Origin: Cryphonectria parasitica EP155
Taxonomy: Eukaryota; Ascomycota; Sordariomycetes; Diaporthales; Cryphonectriaceae
Direction of reading: 5' to 3'
Length of the DNA: 64,000 nucleotides
Assembly: GCF_011745365.1 (NCBI RefSeq)
Contig: NW_024468910.1
Span: forward strand, 310,001-374,000
Positions within the stretch are counted from its first letter, which is position 1. Every line of letters starts with the position of its first letter. Shown one piece after another: positions 55,941 through 64,000 of this stretch. The notes below the pieces were generated by a model. The model made no database searches and had not been told where the DNA came from. It saw only the letters and a list, made by a program, of their open reading frames with translations. Position numbers and translations under genes: made by a program.

Positions 55941-56875
55941 TTGCAGATATCTTCTTTTACTGCTATTAATACATCTGGGAAGGCTGCGCTAGCTCCTGAG
56001 GTCTCTGAGGATCAGACTGCCTCTGAAGCCTCGGAGGCTAGCAATGCTTCCTCCGGCGCTGTTGACACGATGCTCCTTCCTCGCCATTCTCTGCCCTTGA
56101 GCGCCCCCGCTGCTTCCGCATCCTCTTCCTCTCGTAGCTGCTACAGCAGTTAGCGTGGTGGCTGTAAGGCTTCTGCTAGCAAGAAGCGCAAGAGGGCCTC
56201 TCCCTCGCCTTCGCTCTTTCTCTCGCCTTCTCTCGAGTCTTCCGAAACTTCTGCTCCGAAAGCCTCGCCTTCCATCACTCTCACAGCCTTCATGAGTACT
56301 CATATATATTGTATATACAGCGCTGTGCTAATGTTGCTAAGCTGTTAAGAGGAAGAAGGTTTTCGAGGAACTGAATGCAATGTATTCCTCTGCTAGCTGG
56401 TGCCAGAAGTATATGCATTGCTGCATTCAGAAGCCTGAGATTCAGTGCTGAAATTAGTTAGATATGCTAGTTTTCTTGCTTTACAAATCCTTATATTGAT
56501 TCATTATAAGCTTTAATGCTTATTATTTTCAGTATGCTTGCAGCAACTACTTCTGCTAGCTTGTAAGTAGTATTACCTCTGCTCCCTCTTATCTTTCGCG
56601 CTGCTTACAAGCTACTATAGCTTTCTTACAAAGCGGATTTAGCTCTGAACAATGCTTGCTTCTTTAATCGGAAGCTAATTGATGAGAACTTGCAGAGTAT
56701 TCTCCAGCTAATGTGCTCTGTAGATGCTGCTTCTGTGCTAATAATCAGCGCATCTTCTGCTTCTGTTATAAGCGGAGAGTTGATGTTGCTGCTTCAGCGC
56801 AGTATTAGCGCTCTGAAGATGCTAGCTAAGGCAGCTTGCAAGCTTTCTGAAGCAGCTTCCGAAGAGAAAGAGTAA
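55941..56875 (+). pseudogene. antisense frame of the G3 gypsy element, structure uncertain
   Basis: Lies 3' of the G3 pol, on the opposite strand. The first part (from ATG 55941) is Ser/Ala/Pro-rich and acidic (APEVSEDQTASEASEASNAS), then basic (ASKKRKRASPSPS) after one CAG-to-TAG stop. After about 56310 the reading continues in another frame with AVKRKKVFEELNAMYSSASW and a Cys-rich CQKYMHCCIQKPEIQC. A short GTACTC...TATACAG there may be a damaged intron. A final helical frame ends MLAKAACKLSEAASEEKE at 56875. Family not recognised; analogous in place and composition to the copia antisense gene. Confidence 0.5.
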
Positions 56876-59800
56876 TCTCTTTAAAAACTCTGAATAAATA
56901 AGCGCGCTTTTATAGCATAGGAAATAACTAGCATTGATTGCTATAATATAGGGATATTGCTAATTCTTTGAATGAATAAGCTATATAAGAGTTTTTAGTT
57001 TTCTAATTAAAAACTAAATAGCTTCTGTATTGCATTATTACTACTTTAACTATGCTTTATATTCTTTGATTAATAATCTATTATCAATAAATGCTTATAG
57101 TTCTTATAAATTCTTATTATTGCTATATTTCTTTTAATATATAAGGAATTAGCAGTTTCTAAATAGCTCTTAGTATGCTAGAATAGCTTCTATCTTCTAA
57201 TGCACTTCTTTTTCGAGATTAATATTAGAATGCACTTCAAGCTCTTCTTCATCTTATTTATTAAAGTTCTTTAAAGCTATAATTGGAAAGATATTGTAAA
57301 TCTTGTATTTTGCTAACAATTCGAGCTTGTATGCTAGTTTATATACTCCTATAATCTTCAGTACTTGAAAAAAGCTAAGATATTTGTTTGCTAGTTTATT
57401 ATTAATACTTTTTTAATATAAATGCTTAGCTGAAATAAGAATAAGATTGCTAAAGAAGAATTTTTTATCAGTATAGCATTTATTATATTATCTGATATAT
57501 ATTTATCTTGCATAATTGAAGCTTTTCTAAGCTTTCTTATAAGCTTTAGCAAGATCTTTAAGCTGCTCTAAGATCTTAGAAATATAGCTTGAGCGCTGTA
57601 TATTAATATCTGTTAGTTTTATTAGTTGGAATTCATAGAGCAATATAGCAGATAATAATTCTGTTCTGCTATAGTCTGTGCTGTTATATACTATCTGTAT
57701 AAGAAATAAGCGCTGCATTCAATTTGCTTGAGAAAAGCTGCAATAAGCGCAAAGATATCATTCGAAGTTCTGATTCTGCTGTTCAGTCTATTTATCTGTT
57801 TAGAGATAAAATGCAGTACTTAGATGCTGCTTAGTTCTTAAGTGGAAGTAAAAGTTAGTTCAGAAATAGCTTATAAAGAAGCTTCTTCTATCTAATACAA
57901 TATTCTCAGAAATGCTATAGAACTAATATATATGCTATAGCATGATATTTACTAAGCTGCTACTTATAAGCTATATTATTATTGGAATGTATAGAGTATA
58001 CTTCGAGTATCTGTTAATAATTATTAAAATAGCATTGTAAGCTTTATTATAGAAACTAATGAATTCAAGCAAACTAGTAATAAAGTTTATTAATATTTCA
58101 GCTTATAAACGAGTTGCTAATAATAAGAAATTAAGCAAGCTATATAAGCATTGTTTTCTCGTTTTTATCTGCTAATATACTGCATACATATTAATATGCT
58201 TCTTTATATTCTTAGCTAATGTATTTCAATAATAGTAATAAGAAATTATCTTAGTAAACTTAGCTATACTGAGATAGCTAGCTATTAGATTATCATAGTA
58301 TGCTTTCAAAAGCTCCTTGCAAGTTGATAAATAGTTTAGCACAAATATATATCTTCTAAAGCATAGCAAGCTTTTGATAACTTGCTATAGCTTTATATTA
58401 GCTGCAGAGCTGCATATTTGCTTCTTGTGCTAAGCTTTTATCTAAACAAAAACATCTTCTTATTGCAGTTGTAGCAGATACGCTCTTATTAGCTCTGCAA
58501 GCTGCTCTAGTGCTATTGCTACGCTTCGCTTTATTGCTAGATGCAGAAGAATAATCAGTTTGCAATCCAATATCCAAGCAATATCAGTTGCTAAGCGGAT
58601 ATTCCACTTCAACTCTGCGCTCTCGCTCGAATAGCAAAGAGCGCATTCTCGAAAACAGAAGATATTCAGATCTGCTATCTGCTCAAACTCTGCGCTCTTG
58701 CTCGAATAGCAAAGAGCGCATACTTCAAAACAGGAGATATTCAGATCTGCTGCTTGCTCTATTCTTACTCTTCAAATACAATCAATACAAGATTCTCTCT
58801 GATTCTTCAGATTCTTTATTATAATGAAATCGCTGAAGCTTTGCAGCTTCTGCTTAGCTTTCTTTTTCTTCTAATGATTTAGCTGCTTGAATAATCTATT
58901 AGCTAAGTTGGATTTACTGAAGCAGTACTAAATGATGAGATTATATATGCTGAGATTATTTAGCTAGTATAACTAGCAGGCAGATAGCTTCTGTTTAGTC
59001 TTTTAGTATTGCAAGTTAAGATAGTTTATAAGAATAAGTATAAGCTTAAGCAGATATAATAAATAATGCTGCTAATTTGATATAGCATTTATAATAGCTA
59101 ATAGCTTAATATTTCTTATGCTATACTGTATTTCTATTAAAGAGAGCTTCTTTGAATAAAAAGCAATTGAATGCTAGCAGCTTTAAAATAGCTAAGCTAG
59201 TATAGCTTCTATAGCAAAAGCAGAAGCATTTATTTCAACTCTTGTTAATAATGCAATATTGTAATAACATAGTAATAAAGCTATTATAAAGAGTATAATT
59301 AGAATCTTAAAAGCTATTCAAGTATAATTCGAAAATATAACTATGCTTATACTGCTACTTTGCAAAAGATTAGTTAATAGTATAGCAATCTTGGAATAGT
59401 TCTATATAAATCAATAATAGAACTCAGTAAATCTAAGAAATATCTGAATATTGCAGATAATATATAGAAGCAGCTACTATACAATAGCTATAATATGCTT
59501 CTTATTTATATTAATTCCTTCTAAAGATATTATAAAGCTTAGAAATTCTATTTATTATATATTGAACTTATACTTTCTCAGATTGAGATATAGCTTCTAT
59601 TGCTATAGCTGCTCTAAAACTTTTCAAATATAGCTTATATGCTGCTTAGCATTATTATTATAGATTAGAATATTATTTAGATAAATAATGCAGATTATAT
59701 CTATTAAGCTTGCTAGCGCTTTATTAATGTATGCTTAGAATGTAGCTAGGGCGTTGGTGAAGCTAAAAAGCAGAATACAGTACTCGAAATAGCTATATTT

Positions 59801-60380
59801 CGTATAAAAAGCAGTTTTCCACTTGTTTCCTTTACAGATTCGGAGCTAATAATATGCATTCTTAAGATTAAGCTTGGTATAGATTTGTATATAGCTTAGT
59901 TGATTAAGAATCTCAGTAATCAAAGGCAATGGAATACAGTTCTTGCATATAATCCAATTTAGCGCTCTATAATCTATGCAGAGGCGCAGCTTGCTTTCTT
60001 TCTTTGGTATGAATAGTATAAGTGTGCTAGCAGAGCTGGTTGAGGATTGAATTCATTCCCTGGCTAGCATCTCCTTCAAGTATTTCCTAAGCACTTCTAG
60101 TTCAGCTGCAAAGAGAGCGTATAAGAGCTTCCAAAGCGGTTTTGCTCTCTCTTTGAGCTTGATGTAATAGTTGATATTAGTATAGGATGCAAGCAACTTT
60201 AATGCTTTCTCTATGCATAGGTTGATGAAGTTGCAGTACTTAGAGAGCAGGCGCAGCTCTAGTGCTGCATCTTCTAGCTTAGCTTCGAGGGGTAGGTCTG
60301 GTGTAAGTCTGGTGAGCTTGAGTAGTAATATGCTGTAAAGATAATTCTTGCTCTTTCAAGCTCTTTCGCTATAGTATAGA
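56876..60380 (-). pseudogene. pol of G3 Ty3/gypsy element, RIP-damaged
   Basis: Minus strand, a second gypsy family distinct from A-I. Reverse transcriptase about 60170-59600: KPLWKLLYALFAAELEVLRK, STLILFIPKKESKLRLCIDY, WIICKNCIPLPLITEIL, KWKTAFYTKYSYFEY, and ICIIYLNNILIY (YxDD lost). Integrase C-terminal region (IVYNSTDYSRTELLSAILLY) at 57690-57620. RIP-type stops throughout. I recognise no chromodomain, and 56876-57500 holds no identified domain. It contains a 75-bp tandem repeat at 58611-58760. Confidence 0.8.
58611..58760. repeat. 75-bp tandem duplication in G3
   Basis: Two copies (58611-58685, 58686-58760) beginning AACTCTGCGCTC, about 95% alike. The period is a multiple of three, so a frame through it would gain 25 residues. 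GC content is above that of the surrounding DNA. Confidence 0.8.
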
Positions 60381-60836
60381 TGTTATGACTCATCCAACAT
60401 GCAGGTCACGAAACAAGTCACAAGGACCAGGTGTCATGACTCAACATCAGATAACCAACAAAGATTATATAGTCCAGGGTTAGGATTACAGGCTGCAACC
60501 AATCAGGAGGGAACCGAAGCAGTCGATGATCGGTCCTTGCGGTTCAGGCAGTGAACTGCAATGATCAACCACCGACTCTTACAGTCCATACTGAAGAGCT
60601 GGATATATAAGGATACGTTCATTACCATTAGATGGATTCAGTATATAGCTCTTCAGTTGTTAATCTAAGTATTCAGTCTCATATACTGAGTAGCTCCAAA
60701 AGCAGTGAACACTTGCATCACTTATTAGGACTTGTACAGTTCCATATTCAAGAACTTGATACTTTGACACCGCTCTTGTTAGCATAAACCTCTTTGTGTA
60801 CTTTGGAATCTTCGGATTGCTGCAGTGCTCATTACA
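60381..60836 (+). mobile_element. solo chromovirus LTR J
   Basis: 456 bp, TGTTATGACTC...CATTACA, with a perfect duplication ATAGA (60376-60380, 60837-60841) inside G3. The U3 core resembles LTR A (CGATGATCGGTCC, GGACCG-related). No internal region follows, so it arose by recombination between the LTRs of a full element. Confidence 0.93.
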
Positions 60837-60841
60837 ATAGA

Positions 60842-62601
60842 GCTGAATCTGAGAGCGCTGGAGAAGAAATCTTCATTACTTCATATTTCATTGTATTACT
60901 AGGTTGATGATTTCAAGCTATAGGAACCTCAGAATCAAGCTGAGCTAGCTAATATCTGCTACTACAAAGCAATAGCGCTGCTTTCTGAATATTCCTAAGC
61001 TATCTGTGATCTTTATATTAATAAAGTAGCTGCTATATATAATAATAGCTTTTTAATTAATTGAAATGAGCTTGGAGTATGTTTCAAAAGATTAGTTCTG
61101 CATTAGAGCTTTAGCTAAGCAGCAGTTGATTAGATTCTTCTCTGCTCCCGAGTTGATCAATTCATACATATGCTTTCTTTTGTCTTCAAGCGATAGCTTC
61201 GTGTGAATAGTAAGCTAGCAAAGCTTCCGCTCAGCATTTCCTCAGCTCTATTGCATAGCTATTGCTACCTTGTTAGCCTGCTTGCAGCTGTTTGCTGTAT
61301 GCTTCTTCTTCCTATAAATCCAACATTCTGCTTCTAAGCAACTGGAACTATAGTGGCCTGGCTTATTGCAGGTATAACAGATGTTTCATTAAGGCTTCGA
61401 GCATAGGTTAGCAAAATAGCTTGTTTTCTAATAGTTGTAACAGCGAGCAAAGTTGTTGTTAACTGTTTGAGAGCGCGTTGATGAAGCTTGAGTGCTTGTA
61501 AGAAGAAGTGCTTAAGAACTATGCAGAGCTGTGCAGTCCCTTGCTATATAGCTTAGCTTGCTACAGCTGTAACAGCTATAATATAAGGGAATAGCAGTTC
61601 TTGAGCTGCTGCTTAGAAGTGTTTTAATAGCAGATTAAGGATTAATAATCATCTCTTAAGCAGATTTGATACATCGTGCTAAGCTAATCAGAGCATTCCA
61701 GCTGCTTAGAAGCATTATCTATATACTGATAGCAATACGAATCTCTGATCTAAAGCGTATAAGAATAGCTATTATACAGTATTACTTGATATTAGAATGG
61801 GAAGATTCAAGCTTCGCTTTCTAATATTAGCATATAAAGCTTATTATTAATTCGCTCTTATTTTAAGCAATACTTGCAAGCATTACTGCAGCAGTAATAG
61901 CATGAGTAGTGAGATTGGCTAATTAGTTCTTCAGGAAGAACTCGAGTTCTTCAAAGATAATAGGAACAAGCTTACGCTATTCCTCCTTCTAGCGAGCGAT
62001 ATAGTTGATTCAGTTCTACTTAGGATCGTTTTTCAAGTAGCGCATTGTATATTCTATCTTATCTGCTTTATTAGTTAAGCAGCAGATATCGAAATAATAC
62101 TGCAGATTGTATAGAAATATTTTCAATTTCATATATAATCCTCTCTTATATATAAGAGCTGGCAAGCTGCAATATAGCTGTACAGGCGCTGTTGAGAGTG
62201 CTTCTGAAGGGGTTGGTATAAGAGGGGTGCTGAGAGGGCTAAGGCTAGCTGGCTGGAGCTCTGAGCTGGTATCGCTGCTCTGAAGTAGTATTAAGCGAGT
62301 ATACTTGCTCCTCAGCTGCTGCTATATCTCTTCTTCTTCCAACTAATAATCAAGCTTGTATTCCTAGCATTGCAATCCAGCTATATCTGCTAATACTTCA
62401 AGCAAGAAATTCTCGTAAGCTAGGCCTGAGTTCGAGCTTGGAGAGAGAATTTGAGAGGAAAGTTGGCTTAGAGTCTGTAAGAGATCGGAGTTGCTAGCTT
62501 GTTGTAGTTATTGCTCTAAAGCAGCGCTGCTACTTCGTATAATTAGAGCTATTCTCACTTCTGATAGCTTACTTTCCGGGAAAGAGTAGAAGATTCAGAC
62601 T
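60842..62601 (-). pseudogene. gag of G3 Ty3/gypsy element, RIP-damaged
   Basis: Minus strand. Capsid core KLKIFLYNLQYYFDICCLTN, DKIEYTMRYLKNDPK and FEELEFFLKN (about 62140-61920). A perfect zinc knuckle CYTCNKPGHYSSSCL at about 61390-61345, then the start of pol up to the solo LTR. Gln/Trp stops throughout. The 5' end is cut by S310 copy 5, and no LTR of this family was found. Confidence 0.8.
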
Positions 62602-62911
62602 TGTTAGAGTAAAAAGAGTATACAAGTGAGGTGAAGGGGTGTGAGCTGCTCCTAAGCTGCTCTGTTGATGCTTTTATTCAAAGGGACTATTGAATCTATC
62701 TCCCTCCTTCTCTTTTTCGCTGCTGAATCTGTTGTTCCCCTTTCCCTTATATACACAATTAGCCTGAACTAGATGGGATGATAATAGCCTGATAGCCATG
62801 CAGCATCGTATAAGAGCGCTGCTTCGAAGCGAAGCTCTTGCAGCAGCCCTGAACCGCTACTAGGGGTTGCAAGAGCTACCTATTTCCTTTGTACGCATAC
62901 AAGCCCTGACA
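62602..62911 (-). mobile_element. S310 element, copy 5
   Basis: 310 bp, orientation as copy 1, left end altered (TGTTAGAG), right end CCCTGACA intact. Flanks AGACT/ATATC do not match, and different elements lie on each side, so it sits at a rearrangement joint. Confidence 0.8.
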
Positions 62912-63303
62912 ATATCTCTGATATAGCTATCTTGTTTATTTGGAATTATTAATTCTGAATTCTTTTCTAAAGATTCAATTCTGAAGATAGTATTCAGCTT
63001 CTTATATATATTAATAAGATTTCTTAATTCATTTTGAATAAAGATGTTTTATATATTCGAGGAATTCGTATCTTAGTAATCTGATCTTCTGCTAAGAGTG
63101 TTTGCTTATTCATTTTCTGAGCTTTTGCAGTATATAATTCTGAAATTGAATTATAAGAGAAACTCTGCTTATCTAACTTATTGCTTATTCAAGATCTTAG
63201 TTATTATGAATATAATTAGATTCTTATAATTCGAATAAACTATGATTGAGTATTATGCGCTAATAATATTGCTATTTTTCGAAAGCTTTTATTATTGCTA
63301 TAA
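62912..63303 (-). pseudogene. chromovirus pol scrap (RNase H to integrase linker)
   Basis: Minus strand, matches 16750-17140 of chromovirus B: the linker after RNase H and the RNase H C-terminal part. A+T-rich and heavily damaged. It is cut on both sides, by S310 and by LTR K. Confidence 0.75.
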
Positions 63304-63741
63304 TGTTATAACTCATTCAACATGCAGGTCATAAGCAGATCACAAGTAACAAGGACCAGGTGTTAAGAATCCAACATTCTAACTAAGTGCTGCTTACATA
63401 ATCCAGGGTTAGGGTTATGATAGGGATGGATTACTGGATTATTAGGTGATCCAGTGAGCCCGAATCACCTGAATCAGTAGTGAGCCAAGATGAGCCATAC
63501 TGAAGAGCTGGATATATAAGAACACATTTATTACTATTAGATAAATCACTATATATAGCTCTTCAGTTATCAATCTAAGTATCAAATTACTCTCCTACTC
63601 TGATAGCCTTAAAAGCAATAAATACTTGCACAGTTATTACAGTTGTATTTCCGTATTCAAGGCTTATACTTAGCACTGCTCTTATTAGCATAAACCCCTT
63701 GTATACTTTGGAATCTTCGGATTACTGCAGTACTCATTATA
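63304..63741 (+). repeat. LTR K, 5' LTR of a truncated chromovirus
   Basis: 438 bp, TGTTATAACTC...CATTATA, with its own U3 core (GGATTACTGG...GATCCAGTGAGCC), TATATAA box and telomere-like CAGGGTTAGGGTTATG. It is followed by 31 bp of leader (63742-63772, TTTTGATAATTC) before LTR L. Confidence 0.85.
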
Positions 63742-63772
63742 TTTTGATAATTCTTGTTCAAGAATGGTTCAG

Positions 63773-64000
63773 TGTAATGAGCACTGCAGCAATCCGAAGA
63801 TTCCAAAGTATACAAAGGGGGTTTATGCTAACAAGAGCGGTGTTAAAGTGCCAAGTCCTTAAATACGGAACCGTACAAGTCTCAGTAAGCAATGCAAGTG
63901 TTCACTGCCTTTGGGGCTATTAGAGTAGAGAGTAATCTGATACTTAGATTGACAACTGAAGAGCTATGTACTGAATCTATCTAATGGTAATGAACGTGTT
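63773..64000 (-). repeat. LTR L, minus orientation, runs off the window
   Basis: TGTAATGAGCACTGCAGC onward matches LTR B from its U5 end. It is inserted in the leader of element K in the opposite orientation. Little RIP damage in the visible 228 bp. Confidence 0.85.

Noticed and set aside
55941..56303. Minus-strand frame opposite the G3 accessory frame
   Set aside because: A GC-rich Ser/Arg shadow; the plus-strand frame has acidic/basic composition and continues beyond it.
1..64000. tRNA, rRNA, CRISPR arrays, bacterial operons
   Set aside because: None seen; direct repeats are LTRs or tandem duplications without spacer structure.

Overview
The window is fungal nuclear DNA, most likely from a filamentous ascomycete (Pezizomycotina). 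It holds one intact gene, a FunK1-type kinase with a short GT-AG intron at the left edge, and about 60 kb of nested transposable elements. Most element copies carry the damage expected of repeat-induced point mutation (RIP): Gln (CAG/CAA) and Trp (TGG) codons have become stops, TG has become TA at LTR ends and start codons, and the A+T content is very high. I see no bacterial-type genes, CRISPR array, rRNA or tRNA.

Layout. 1-2404: FunK1 kinase, minus strand, running off the window. 2405-3262: unassigned DNA. 3263-23690: Ty3/gypsy chromovirus copy A (plus), holding two 310-bp 'S310' repeats and cut in its RNase H region by a Ty1/copia element (8410-23565, minus, TSD GATTC). That copia element is itself split by full-length chromovirus B (14336-21747, minus, TSD ATTAT). 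23691-30468: a broken S310, then chimeric chromovirus C with two different LTR types; its right LTR carries a 4.2-kb two-gene Tc1/mariner-like DNA transposon (25904-30104, TA duplication). 30469-45822: an LTR holding chromovirus D (30710-45683, TSD ATACT), whose own 3' LTR holds chromovirus E (37686-45234, TSD AATCT). 45823-55453: 320-bp 'R' repeats and four truncated chromovirus 3' ends (F, G, H, I). 55454-62601: a second Ty3/gypsy family ('G3', minus) with a solo LTR (TSD ATAGA). 62602-64000: another S310, a pol scrap and two opposed LTRs.

The most interesting feature is an arrangement shared by all three retrotransposon families. Downstream of pol, before the 3' LTR, each carries an additional reading frame on the opposite strand. 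In the chromovirus it is about 206 codons, with an N-terminal Cys cluster, a coiled coil and an acidic, aromatic C-terminal motif. It is found in eight copies and keeps exactly the same length (618 bp) in three of them. In the copia element it is a 475-codon gene with two phase-consistent introns. In G3 it is a Ser/Ala-rich frame of uncertain structure. The Tc1/mariner-like element likewise has a second, roughly 840-codon frame opposite its transposase. All element copies look dead: gag starts are ATA, reverse transcriptase catalytic Asp codons are lost, and stops are scattered through pol.

Boundaries of elements with target duplications are read directly to the base. Internal domain limits in damaged pol genes are approximate.
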